In this document: positions 1 through 8,693 of the stretch, piece by piece
Layout of the letters: every line of letters starts with the position of its first letter
How positions within the stretch are numbered: the first letter of the stretch is position 1
Made by a program: the position numbers and the translations under genes
Notes under the pieces: generated by a model
The model's input: the letters and a program-made list of their open reading frames with translations, nothing else
The model's database searches: none
Told to the model about the DNA's origin: nothing
DNA from: Nitrincola alkalisediminis
GTDB lineage: Bacteria > Pseudomonadota > Gammaproteobacteria > Pseudomonadales > Balneatricaceae
DNA: 64,000 bases
Reading direction: 5' to 3'
Assembly (NCBI RefSeq): GCF_009821115.1
Contig: NZ_VYTY01000004.1
Coordinates: forward strand, 62,001-126,000

Positions 1-936
1 CATTTTGAGTATCGACTTGATAACGTAACCTTACCTCGGCAGCAATCCGCGATGTTGCCCATACTGAATGCTCAGGTTGAAATTACACCTGTGTCCATTT
101 ATGACGCTCAAGTGCACGCAAAGCATCCATTACGAGGTGCGCGTGTGCGTAACCTGTCGGATAAGCCCTTACCTGAGGGGCCGATGACGGTCATGATGGG
201 GCAGAGTTATGTCGGAGATGCTCGCATTGATCATATCCCTGCTGGTGCGGAGCGAATGATCAGTTATGCGGTGGATTTAGACGTTCAAGTTCAGCGTGAT
301 GGTCAACAATACGACACCCAGCTAACACAAGGGCGGGTTGAAAAAGGAATGTTGATCTTACAGAAAACTCGCCAACGCGAGACGATTTATCATGCGACGA
401 ATGAATCGGCGCAACAACGTGATTTGATGGTGCTTCACCCGCGACACGCGGATTGGCAGTTGGCGAATCAAGCGTATGCCTTGGACGAAACCGAACAGCA
501 TTATCGCGTGACTCTAGATCTTGAGGCGCAATCTGAGCAACGTCTGATTGTTAAGGAAACACGCGTTGATTGGGAGCGTATTCAGTTAGGCCCCTTAAAT
601 GAAGCGCAGCTGCTCTATTGGTCAACACAAGGGGCGATTGCGGCTGACACTAAAGCGAAGCTGGCGGAAGCCGCCGCATTACGCCAAGCTTGGTCACGCG
701 CGGAGCAGGTGCTAGCCGATGTAGAGCACCCGATTGCGCGTATTTATGAAGAACAGGCGCGTATCAGAGCCAATCTTGAAGTATTGGAAGCAGGATCATC
801 GCTGTACGTTCGTTTAGTGGATCGTCTTAATCTGCAAGAAAATCAACTGGAACAGCTTGAAGCTCAGTTGCTGACGGCACAAAGTGATGTTCAGAAAGCA
901 CGCAGCACTTTTGAAGATTACATTGCCGGTTTGTAG
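1..936 (+). CDS. DUF4139 domain-containing protein (C-terminal part, cut by window edge)
   Basis: The reading frame is open from base 1, so the ATG at 52 is probably internal and the true start lies outside the window. About 311 residues are visible. The segment around HFEYRL...SAMLPI and the beta-rich stretch after it resemble the C-terminal DUF4139 domain of large secreted or envelope proteins of unknown function. The last 80 residues are charged and helical, probably coiled coil. It converges on the DUF2339 gene. The family call is from memory of the domain pattern and no biochemical role is known to me. Confidence 0.7.
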   Translation, partial: HFEYRLDNVTLPRQQSAMLPILNAQVEITPVSIYDAQVHAKHPLRGARVRNLSDKPLPEGPMTVMMGQSYVGDARIDHIPAGAERMISYAVDLDVQVQRDGQQYDTQLTQGRVEKGMLILQKTRQRETIYHATNESAQQRDLMVLHPRHADWQLANQAYALDETEQHYRVTLDLEAQSEQRLIVKETRVDWERIQLGPLNEAQLLYWSTQGAIAADTKAKLAEAAALRQAWSRAEQVLADVEHPIARIYEEQARIRANLEVLEAGSSLYVRLVDRLNLQENQLEQLEAQLLTAQSDVQKARSTFEDYIAGL

Positions 937-947
937 TTCACCTTTTA

Positions 948-980
948 AAACGCACTAAAGTCTTACACATCAGTGCGTTT
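948..980. terminator. Hairpin between convergent genes
   Basis: AAACGCACT at 948-956 pairs perfectly with AGTGCGTTT at 972-980 across a 15-base loop, and both strands are T-rich just outside the stem. It sits between the stop at 936 and the reverse-strand gene ending at 963, whose last codons it overlaps. A bidirectional terminator is the likely role. Confidence 0.5.
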
Positions 981-3584
981 GGCCGACTGCGAACGTTCAA
1001 TATATTGATGAGTGAAGGCTAAGCCTAATAAACACAAGCCAAGCCCCATGAACGACACCACCCGCAGTAATCCGGTGAGCCCAGACATGTCGATCAGGAA
1101 GATTTTTCCTATCGTGATCATTAATAGCGCCATTCCGGCTTGATACAGTCGAGCTTGTTGGCGCAGGGTGCCATAGAGCAAGCTGGCGACGGCCATCATC
1201 AGCCAAACCAAAGAGTAGGTGTACAGCTCACCCCCTTCAGCTCGAGGTACTAGCGAGAGTTCTCCCTGCCAAAGATGTCGAATTTCCAGATTCAGAAAGA
1301 TCCACGTGCCGATGCCTGCCAGTGCATAAAAGTGCGTTTGCAAAGCGGGCTTATAAAACTTGGCGGCCAACCCAAAGAGTAAAACAGGCGCGCCGTAAGC
1401 CAGCAATAGAAGGTTGGCGATGGGGCGGCTGCTGATCACCTCATTTGCGTGAAATAGCGGGTTAAACCAGGTTAAGAGCAAGCCGTAATTGAGCACGAGT
1501 GCCAGCAATAACAACTGAGCGGCTTTATGGTAAAAGGGCGTCAACTGCTCTGATAAGAAGCCTCGGTAGTAGTAAACCAACCCGAGCGCGCCCCACAGTA
1601 CACCATTGAGCGCGGCTTCCGTAAAACCGTATTCATGTTTAAACATATTCCCAGCGTAGAGCCAGTAACGCAGTGCCATTGCACAGAAGAGTACAGCCAA
1701 GTGCAGACTGACGCCCTCTAGCCAGCGGCGCAGGCTGAGATCTTGGTTGAGTCTTGAGGCGATCAGCGTAAGGGCGAAACAACCCGCATAGATAAGCAAG
1801 GACGTTTCAAATCTTGGCAAAATCCAAGGCAAAATAGTGAGTCGTGTAAGAATCAGCATTAGGATGACTTTCATCAACCCCCTTAATAAAGGATGCGGGT
1901 TTTCTGTATGAAGCCAAGCAAGTGAAACGACTTGTGCTGCGAGTGCGAGTGTGAGTGTGGCCGTATCGAGTAAAATGATCACGGCCAATGAATAGCCAAG
2001 ATGCCCTGCAAAGATCAACCAGGTTTTGCCAAAGTCTTTTTGTTGGCGAAGGTGTCCTCGTCCGATATAGGCCAAGCCTAAGATTAACGATAACGCACTG
2101 ACAAAACCCTTATGCAGCGGAAGTTCGGTGTATTGCCAGATGAGCGCTAGTGCGATTAAGGGGAACAGAGTGCCTAAGGATAACGCGAGGGCCGGGTAGC
2201 GAGTCTTCTGTAACGAAAAAAAGGCAAAGCCACAATAGATGCATGTCCAAACAAGTAAGAGTTGCTGTAAAGCGAGCGAGTGTTCGGTGGTATTCGTCCA
2301 GCTGAAGCCTAAATGGACCAGTATGATAGCTAGGGACATGACTAGAACGCTGAGCCAAGGCAGAAGCTTTAAGTGTTCATTGCGGAGGCTGGCGACAAGA
2401 ATGAGCAGCAGCAAGGGTGTCCAAGACAGAATTGCATGTTCCCATGCGGGGTTAAGCAGAAAGCCAATGGCCTGTGCGAGTAATAATAGGGCTAAGCCAA
2501 GGGTGAGTTGTTGTTGATCCTGTTGCTTTAGTCGAAAGAACGCGCTGAAGGATCGCTTTAATGGCTGATCAACGAAGACTTTTTTCAGGCGAAAGTTCGC
2601 GTGCGGTATGCTGATTAAGGCGTAGCCTGCCAGCGTAAGGTAGAGCCCAGTCCACTCAACACCATAGTTGGCGAGTTGCATCAGCCACCACCAGCCCAAA
2701 ATACCCGCGAGGGTTAGAGCAAAAAGCCAAGTACGTTGCACATAGCGTTGCAGGAACAATGCAGCGCTGCTGATAATGAGAATGTAGACAAGTACCAATA
2801 AGGGTTCACCTCCACTGCCACCAAGCAATAAAGGCACCAAATAACCGCCTGTAATGCCGATGAGGGCAAGTGTGGGGCCGTGCCATAACGCCAATAACAT
2901 GCTTGCGAGTGACACAAGCGCGAGTAATGCAAATACCAGAAGAGGTGGCCAGAGTTGATATAAATGCAGCGACGCTAAGATAACGCTGTAAAGCATGACA
3001 CTGGCGCCGCCTGCCAACGCCGCAACGGCGGAGTAGGCCACTTGTGTTTTTCGCCTAAGCCACTCGGCTGCCACTAAAAGCGCTAAGCCTGTCATAATGC
3101 CAAGGGAAATGCGGGCGGTGGGACCAAGCAAACCCTGTTCAATGGAATACCGCGCGAGAAAAACACCGGATAGGGCAACACAGAGTCCACCCACCCAAAC
3201 CATCCAGTTCCCAGATTTTGGTGAGGGGGTCTGGCGTTCCGTCGTAGCAACACTTTCGGGTTTAGGGTGTTTAGTGTCCTTACTATCCCAAGGGTCGACG
3301 ACGGGTACCGCTGCAGCCTCAATAGGCCGCGCGTCAAGGGGAGTGGGTTTAGGCGTCGATTCGGAGGCACTCGTTGATTGTGCGGCCTCGTTTGAGGGGC
3401 GTTCGGACAGGATTTGCCGGTGGGGCCTTTCAACTGACGACGCCGTCGTTGCTTTAAGTTGCTCAAGTTCTGCAACCGTGCGCTTGAGTTTTTGCAGCGT
3501 AAAAAAATTGGTCCAACTCAAAATAATGCTGGAAATCAAGAGAAGTAAAAAAACAGCACCCAATAAAAACCATGCATCCATCAT
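963..3584 (-). CDS. DUF2339 family multipass membrane protein
   Basis: This 873-residue protein has one N-terminal membrane helix (about residues 5-25), a short coiled coil, a Pro/Ser/Thr-rich cytoplasmic linker (about 55-120) and then some two dozen hydrophobic segments to the C terminus. That architecture is typical of the DUF2339 family, whose function is unknown. Two ATG codons lie in tandem (3584 and 3581). The outer one is used here, and neither has a strong Shine-Dalgarno sequence. It is a single gene converging on the DUF4139 gene. Confidence 0.8.
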   Translation of the reverse strand: MMDAWFLLGAVFLLLLISSIILSWTNFFTLQKLKRTVAELEQLKATTASSVERPHRQILSERPSNEAAQSTSASESTPKPTPLDARPIEAAAVPVVDPWDSKDTKHPKPESVATTERQTPSPKSGNWMVWVGGLCVALSGVFLARYSIEQGLLGPTARISLGIMTGLALLVAAEWLRRKTQVAYSAVAALAGGASVMLYSVILASLHLYQLWPPLLVFALLALVSLASMLLALWHGPTLALIGITGGYLVPLLLGGSGGEPLLVLVYILIISSAALFLQRYVQRTWLFALTLAGILGWWWLMQLANYGVEWTGLYLTLAGYALISIPHANFRLKKVFVDQPLKRSFSAFFRLKQQDQQQLTLGLALLLLAQAIGFLLNPAWEHAILSWTPLLLLILVASLRNEHLKLLPWLSVLVMSLAIILVHLGFSWTNTTEHSLALQQLLLVWTCIYCGFAFFSLQKTRYPALALSLGTLFPLIALALIWQYTELPLHKGFVSALSLILGLAYIGRGHLRQQKDFGKTWLIFAGHLGYSLAVIILLDTATLTLALAAQVVSLAWLHTENPHPLLRGLMKVILMLILTRLTILPWILPRFETSLLIYAGCFALTLIASRLNQDLSLRRWLEGVSLHLAVLFCAMALRYWLYAGNMFKHEYGFTEAALNGVLWGALGLVYYYRGFLSEQLTPFYHKAAQLLLLALVLNYGLLLTWFNPLFHANEVISSRPIANLLLLAYGAPVLLFGLAAKFYKPALQTHFYALAGIGTWIFLNLEIRHLWQGELSLVPRAEGGELYTYSLVWLMMAVASLLYGTLRQQARLYQAGMALLMITIGKIFLIDMSGLTGLLRVVSFMGLGLCLLGLAFTHQYIERSQSAKRTDV

Positions 3585-3868
3585 CTTCGTGTCGTATCCT
3601 TGCTTTTTGGTGTGTATTCTTTGTTTAGGGTTAGTGCTTTGATTGTAGCTGCAATGCGGTTAAGTCGCTTGGTCTCTGATGTCTATTTTCCTCCCCTTTG
3701 GTCAAGCACTGGGCTATGCTTCTATCCTACTTACCTAAGCGCTTAAGTGAAAGCCCGTATAGTCAACAATACCTGTTTTAAATCTGATAATTATTTGATT
3801 TTAATGTGTTTAATCGTTTTTTCTTATCGTTGTTCTAATAATTTAATCATTAGTCAAAAGGGTTTTAT

Positions 3869-4444
3869 ATGATAATACGTTGTGCATGGTGCAGTGATGA
3901 TCCTTTATATCAAGCCTATCACGATGACGAGTGGGGAGTGCCTGTGCATGATGATCGTCATTTGTTTGAAATGCTCACCCTAGAGGGGGCGCAAGCTGGA
4001 CTCAGTTGGATCACCATTTTGAAAAAGCGCGAGTCCTATCGTGAAGCCTTTGCGAATTTTACGCTTCCATTGGTTGCTGATTTTGATGATGCGGATATTG
4101 AGCGTTTGATGCTCAATCCGGGTATCGTCCGCAATCGTTTGAAAATCACATCAGTCATTAAAAATGCGCGAGCAGCGCTCAGTGTTCAAGCGGAGTTTGG
4201 TAGTTTAGATGCCTATTTGTGGCGTTTTGTGGATGGCAAAACCCTTCAAAATGCTTGGAAAACCTTGTCTGAAGTGCCTGCGCAAACACCTGAATCTCAA
4301 GCCATGAGTCGTGATTTAAAAAAGCGAGGCTTCAATTTCGTGGGCCCGACCATTTGCTATGCGTTTATGCAAGCGGTGGGCATGGTCAATGACCATACGG
4401 TAGATTGCTTTAAGTATGGGGATGTGGGGGATGGTTCCCACTGA
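3869..4444 (+). CDS. tag: DNA-3-methyladenine glycosylase I
   Basis: Tag removes 3-methyladenine from alkylated DNA in base excision repair. The 191-residue product has the usual family length. It starts with RCAWCSDDPLYQAYHDDEWG, which carries the N-terminal zinc-binding Cys and His and the conserved acidic EWG region, and continues with EMLTLEGAQAGLSW, the helix-hairpin-helix-like core. The C-terminal HTVDCF motif supplies the remaining zinc ligands. It stands alone between a 280-base A+T-rich spacer and a 300-base spacer. Confidence 0.95.
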   Translation: MIIRCAWCSDDPLYQAYHDDEWGVPVHDDRHLFEMLTLEGAQAGLSWITILKKRESYREAFANFTLPLVADFDDADIERLMLNPGIVRNRLKITSVIKNARAALSVQAEFGSLDAYLWRFVDGKTLQNAWKTLSEVPAQTPESQAMSRDLKKRGFNFVGPTICYAFMQAVGMVNDHTVDCFKYGDVGDGSH

Positions 4445-4745
4445 GTTTTGCTGAAGCACTAGTCCTCGCCGCGCATGGTTCTTGTCCCTTTCGTATAGGA
4501 CTTAAGTGGTCTAGACATGTGTATTGACTCATGCTGAATGAAAATGAATAATGCAGGTCAGCAAAGTATTCTACTATTGAGTTCGCTGGCAACTTCGCGA
4601 CTCACATGATCAAGTTTCATTCATACAAGGAGGTATGCATCATTATAAACACCTTCTATTGTATACAAGAAAAAATGAGCTGAATCAATCGTTTGGTTGT
4701 ATTTGGTTTGCTAGGGAAATGTAATCTAAGGAAATAGAGGTCAGT
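4445..4745. other. Intergenic region before the yjfI-pspA operon
   Basis: This 301-base A+T-rich region must carry the promoter of the downstream five-gene operon, but no sigma-54 (PspF-type) site with GG-N10-GC spacing was found. It contains a 29-codon open frame (ATG at 4635, stop at 4724) directly behind AAGGAGGT, with unusually short spacing. Its product resembles nothing I know. Confidence 0.4.
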
Positions 4746-5189
4746 ATGAACGATAAACATGCATGGACGACACACGCGTTGTTTAATGCGCTCTCCAGGT
4801 CAACACTCGTAGTGTCCAATCAAGCCAGCATTGAGCTTGAAGAAGGGATACATGCAACCCTTCATTTAACGCTTCACTCCATGGGCGACCTTCCTGTTTT
4901 TATCACAGCGGAAGGTGAACAAGTCTTGGTTGAGAGTCTCTTGTGGCCGCAAGCCATGGTCAAGGATGTTGCCGCTTTTAACGATGAAGTGTTGGCGACG
5001 CATAAAGTATTCCCCCTATCGACGATCAGCTTAGATACGCTGGCCAACGGCGAACGTTACTACACGATGTTTGGTGCCTTGAGTGCATTTTCGTCGTTGG
5101 ACGACGTACTCTTTGAGATAGAGCTTTTGGCCGACAATGTGATAAAGGCGGCGGATGCCTATTCAACGTTTATAAGTGAGGGCGTGTAA
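4746..5189 (+). CDS. yjfI: YjfI family protein (DUF2170)
   Basis: This small acidic 147-residue protein matches the DUF2170/YjfI pattern: a beta-rich N-terminal half and a helical end (SSLDDVLFEIELLADNVIKA). In Escherichia coli yjfI lies directly before the PspA paralogue yjfJ, and the same order occurs here with one base between the genes. Function is unknown; the constant link to PspA suggests a role in membrane stress. The start follows GAGGTCAGT and is well supported. Confidence 0.8.
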   Translation: MNDKHAWTTHALFNALSRSTLVVSNQASIELEEGIHATLHLTLHSMGDLPVFITAEGEQVLVESLLWPQAMVKDVAAFNDEVLATHKVFPLSTISLDTLANGERYYTMFGALSAFSSLDDVLFEIELLADNVIKAADAYSTFISEGV

Positions 5190-5190
5190 A

Positions 5191-5886
5191 ATGGCCGTAT
5201 GGAGTAAGTTAATGACTGCCTTGCGTGGCAATGCAAACATGCTGGGCGAAGCGATTGTTGATAGTCAAGCCATGGTGATTTTGGATCAAGAGATTCGAAG
5301 TGCTGGCGCTGATCTTAACAGTGCAAAGCATGCGTTGGCTGACATTATGGCTAAACATCGTCTTGCCGCGTCTAAGTTGAGTGAGTTAAACGCCTCTTTG
5401 ACTCAGTACGAAGGCTATGCGCTGGAAGCCTTAGAGAAAGGCGAAGAGGGGCTGGCCCAAGAGGTTGCACTCAAAATTGCCAATATTGAAATTGAAATCC
5501 AACAGCAGCAAGAGACGGTCAATCACTATGCGAAAAGTGAACAGGACTTGCGCTACGCTGTTCAATCGGCTGAAGGTAATTTAAAGCGGTTACGCCAGCA
5601 AGCCGATACGGTCAAAGCGACAGAGTCTGTTCAACGGGCGCAAGCGGCTGTTGTCAGCCGTTATGCAGGTAGCAATGCCAAACTGCAAACGGCGATGGAC
5701 TCGCTTGAACGCATTAAAACCAAGCAGGCTGAAAATGCTGCAAAAATGGCGGCGGCGCAAGAATTAGCGGCGGAAAGTCAGGGCGATGCCCTTGATGAAA
5801 AGTTGCGAGCAGCTGGCATTACGCCTGAAAAAACAAGTGCTGCAAATGTGTTGGCTCGCTTGAAGGCTAAACAGCAGTCTAACTAA
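5191..5886 (+). CDS. PspA/IM30 family protein (YjfJ-like)
   Basis: This 231-residue, almost wholly helical protein has the PspA/IM30 pattern: an N-terminal amphipathic segment (VWSKLMTALRGNANMLGEA), then long heptad-rich helices with many Ala, Gln, Glu and Lys. PspA proteins bind stressed inner membranes and form ESCRT-III-like polymers. The ATG at 5191 behind GAGGG is chosen over a GTG at 5176, which would overlap the yjfI stop. It is the second gene of the operon and precedes the flotillin pair. Confidence 0.85.
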   Translation: MAVWSKLMTALRGNANMLGEAIVDSQAMVILDQEIRSAGADLNSAKHALADIMAKHRLAASKLSELNASLTQYEGYALEALEKGEEGLAQEVALKIANIEIEIQQQQETVNHYAKSEQDLRYAVQSAEGNLKRLRQQADTVKATESVQRAQAAVVSRYAGSNAKLQTAMDSLERIKTKQAENAAKMAAAQELAAESQGDALDEKLRAAGITPEKTSAANVLARLKAKQQSN

Positions 5887-5922
5887 GCGACAGTAGAAGC
5901 CGTTAATCAGGAGTCTTTAACA

Positions 5923-6555
5923 GTGGATGTTTTCTTTGCAATCATCGCTAGCTATCCCGTTGCCATTTATACGTTTTTGCTAATTGTTGTAACGATTTAT
6001 TGGTTAATAACAATTCTAGGCATGATTGACATTGATGTACTGGATTTTTCAGATATCGACGGTGGTTCTGATTTAGACAGCTTAGGTGGACTTGCAGGCC
6101 TGCTAACCAAGTTGGGTTTCACTGGGGTGCCAATGACGGTTGTATTGAGTCTTGTCGCCCTTTTTGGTTGGTGGAGTGCTTACTTCAGTATTTGGCTTTT
6201 ACCCTTTAGTGCTGTTGGTATTTGGCACTTCATCTTAGGTACAGCCATTCTTGCAACCTCCTTGATTGTGGCTTTTTTAGTGACCTGGGTAGCGATTATT
6301 CCCCTTCGACCACTCTTTATCAAAAACACGGCCAGAAGTAAAAAAAGTCTTTTAGGTCAGGCTGTTGAAATACGAAGTTCATGGGTGGACGAGCGTTTTG
6401 GACAGGCAGAATTTAAAGACGCAGGGGTAGACCTTATTCTGAATATACGGGCAAAGACGCCGAACCAACTCAAAAAGGGCGATCGAGTGGTTTTGCTGGA
6501 ATATAGTAAAGAAGACCATGCGTATTTTGTGATCCCAGAAAGGGACTTTTATTAA
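5923..6555 (+). CDS. yqiJ: YqiJ-like membrane protein with OB-fold domain
   Basis: The 210-residue protein has three hydrophobic segments (about 8-32, 67-90, 97-127) with an acidic loop between the first two, followed by a C-terminal soluble domain of about 75 residues likely to be an OB-fold of the NfeD type. YqiJ/NfeD proteins are typically encoded next to flotillins, as here (17 bases before yqiK). It starts with GTG at 5923 behind CAGGAGTC. The partner role in flotillin membrane microdomains is inferred from family context. Confidence 0.75.
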   Translation: MDVFFAIIASYPVAIYTFLLIVVTIYWLITILGMIDIDVLDFSDIDGGSDLDSLGGLAGLLTKLGFTGVPMTVVLSLVALFGWWSAYFSIWLLPFSAVGIWHFILGTAILATSLIVAFLVTWVAIIPLRPLFIKNTARSKKSLLGQAVEIRSSWVDERFGQAEFKDAGVDLILNIRAKTPNQLKKGDRVVLLEYSKEDHAYFVIPERDFY

Positions 6556-6572
6556 ACAATCGGAGAATTAGA

Positions 6573-8612
6573 ATGGATTTATCAATTTTGATGCCATTAC
6601 TCACAGGTGCTGTGATTTTTGTCATTGCGGTCCTTGGGCTACTGGCGTTATTTAAGGCCTTTTATGTCAAGGTGAATCAGGGTTGGGCCTTGATTATTAA
6701 TGACATGTCATCGACGCCTAAAGTGTATTTTACCGGTGGCATGGTATTGCCTGTTATCCATAAAAAAGAAGGCATGAAAATCTCGTTAATCACCCTTGAG
6801 GTGGACAGACGCGGTAAAGAAGGCCTTATTTGTGCAGATAACATGCGAGCAGATATTAATGTTAATTTTTATCTGCGCGTGAATGAAACAGCGGAAGATG
6901 TTTTAAAAGTTGCGAAAGCCATTGGCGTTGAGCGAGCTTCAGATCGTGATGCTGTGAATGAGCTATTTGCCGCTAAGTTTTCGGAAGCACTGAAAACGGT
7001 GGGTAAACAGATCGAGTTCGTCAAATTGTTCGAGGACCGCCAGTTCTTTCGCGATAAAATCATCGAAACCATTGGCAATGATTTGAATGGTTATGTGCTT
7101 GAAGACGTCGCCATCGATTATCTAGAGCAGACCCCGCGAGAAGCGTTGGATCCCAATAATATTCTGGATGCTGAGGGTATTCGCAAAATTACGGAGCTGA
7201 CGGCTAGGCAAAATATTGTTACCAATGAGCTCGAACGCAACAAGCAGCTAGCCATCACTAAAAAAGATGTTGAAACGCGTGAGGCGATGCTGGCTTTAGA
7301 GCGTCAGCAAGCGGATGCAGAGGCACGGCAAAAGCGTGAAATAGACACGATTCAAGCGCGCGAAGTGGCCGAAACGCAAAAAATAGTTGAAGAAGAACGA
7401 CTCAGATCCGAAACCGCTCGGATCGAAACAGATTTGCGTTTAAGCATCCAGGAAGAAAACAAGCAGCGCGAGATTGAAGTGGCCCAACAAAACCGAGTGC
7501 GTGCGGTCGCTATAGAGGAAGAAAAAGTTAAGCGTGCGCGAGACCTAGAGCAGGTCGCTCGTGAAAAAGAAGTGGCCTTACAGCGCATTGAAAAAGAGAA
7601 AGCCTTAGAGATTGAGCGCAAAAATATTGCCGCAGTGGTCCGAGAGCGTGTGGCGGTTGAGAAAACCGTGGCTGAAGAGGAAGAAAGAACCAAGGCGGTT
7701 CGTGTTCTTTCGGAGGCTGAGCGTCAAAAAGACGTGAAAGTGTTGCAAGCCACGGCCGCGGCTGAAGAAGACTTAATCATGCAGATTAAAGCTGCAGAAG
7801 CCGCCGAAACAACCGCTAAGCATCGTGGTCAAGAGATCAATATCTTGGCACAGGCTGAGTTGGAGTCTGCTAGCAAAACAGCGGAAGCGAAAAAGAAACT
7901 GGCTGAAGGGATTGAAGCTGAAGAAGCGGCCAGTGGTTTGGCTCAGGCGAAAGTTAAAATTGCCAATGCCCAAGCCCTTGAAAAAGAAGGTTCTGCTGAA
8001 GCGCGTGTATTAGAGCTAAAAGCCTTGGCAGAAGCTCAAGGTCTAGAGCAAAAAGGAATGGTTGAGGCACGAATTAAAACGGCGAATGCCGAAGCCTGTG
8101 AAAAAGAAGGCCTGGTGGAAGCGCGTGTCATGGAAGAAAAATTGAGTGCTGAAGCGCAGGGTGAAGAGCAACTGGGTCTTGCGCGTGCAAAAGCTGAGAA
8201 AGAGAAAGGCTTGGCGGAAGCAACCGTCATTCGTGAGCGCTTCAAAGCCGAAGCCGAAGGGCTTGTTGAGAAGTTCAATGCAATGAATGCAATGACAGAT
8301 GCTGCACGCGAGCATGAAGAGTTCCGCATGAAGTTGGAGAAAGACTTTGAGCAGGCGTTGGCATCGATTGCTGCCAATAAAGATATTGCAGCGGATCAAG
8401 CAAAAGTTCTCGCATCTGCGTTGGGCAATGCGAAAATTGATATCGTGGGTGGGCAGGGTGATTACTTTGATACCTTTGCAAAATCCTTGTCACTAGGCAA
8501 AGCAATTGAAGGTGTTGCTGGCAAAAGTCCAAATGTCCAGGCCTTGTTAAACAAGTTTTTATCCGGCCAATTATCTGCAGGTAGTTCAGCTAAAAACTCT
8601 GTTGATAGCTGA
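6573..8612 (+). CDS. yqiK: Flotillin family protein
   Basis: The 679-residue product has an N-terminal membrane segment (about 8-28), an SPFH/band-7 domain (about 30-215) and a very long Ala/Glu/Lys/Arg-rich coiled coil (about 220-610) with EA-rich repeats, as in YqiK-type flotillins. Flotillins scaffold membrane microdomains and affect fluidity. Encoded in one operon with YjfI, PspA and YqiJ, it probably acts in envelope maintenance. The stop codon lies inside a hairpin preceding the next gene. Confidence 0.9.
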   Translation: MDLSILMPLLTGAVIFVIAVLGLLALFKAFYVKVNQGWALIINDMSSTPKVYFTGGMVLPVIHKKEGMKISLITLEVDRRGKEGLICADNMRADINVNFYLRVNETAEDVLKVAKAIGVERASDRDAVNELFAAKFSEALKTVGKQIEFVKLFEDRQFFRDKIIETIGNDLNGYVLEDVAIDYLEQTPREALDPNNILDAEGIRKITELTARQNIVTNELERNKQLAITKKDVETREAMLALERQQADAEARQKREIDTIQAREVAETQKIVEEERLRSETARIETDLRLSIQEENKQREIEVAQQNRVRAVAIEEEKVKRARDLEQVAREKEVALQRIEKEKALEIERKNIAAVVRERVAVEKTVAEEEERTKAVRVLSEAERQKDVKVLQATAAAEEDLIMQIKAAEAAETTAKHRGQEINILAQAELESASKTAEAKKKLAEGIEAEEAASGLAQAKVKIANAQALEKEGSAEARVLELKALAEAQGLEQKGMVEARIKTANAEACEKEGLVEARVMEEKLSAEAQGEEQLGLARAKAEKEKGLAEATVIRERFKAEAEGLVEKFNAMNAMTDAAREHEEFRMKLEKDFEQALASIAANKDIAADQAKVLASALGNAKIDIVGGQGDYFDTFAKSLSLGKAIEGVAGKSPNVQALLNKFLSGQLSAGSSAKNSVDS

Positions 8613-8663
8613 GGAATACCTCGTTCCTCACCCATACACAACGCTTAGCCAGGCTAAGCGTTG
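8610..8663 (+). repeat. Two successive hairpins between yqiK and the AAA+ ATPase gene
   Basis: TGAGGAA/TTCCTCA (8610-8630, loop 7) includes the yqiK stop codon. A second stem, CAACGCTTAG/CTAAGCGTTG (8639-8663, loop 5), follows 8 bases later. Neither is followed by a T-run, so they look more like transcript-processing or attenuating structures than intrinsic terminators. Confidence 0.6.
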
Positions 8664-8693
8664 CTCAAACTAAACTCCATAAGGACAGTGAAG

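Noticed and set aside
4635-4724. 29-codon open frame with AAGGAGGT directly upstream
   Set aside because: Spacing between the ribosome site and ATG is too short, the peptide is not recognisable, and chance occurrence in A+T-rich DNA is likely. It is mentioned only in the gap entry.
4445-4745. PspF/sigma-54 promoter for the pspA operon
   Set aside because: No GG-N10-GC arrangement was found; GGTTGTATTTGGTTTGC has the wrong spacing.
7352-8532. Long reverse-strand frames opposite the flotillin coiled coil
   Set aside because: They are low-complexity Ser/Arg-rich shadows caused by the Ala/Glu/Lys-rich coding strand and have no ribosome sites or family resemblance.
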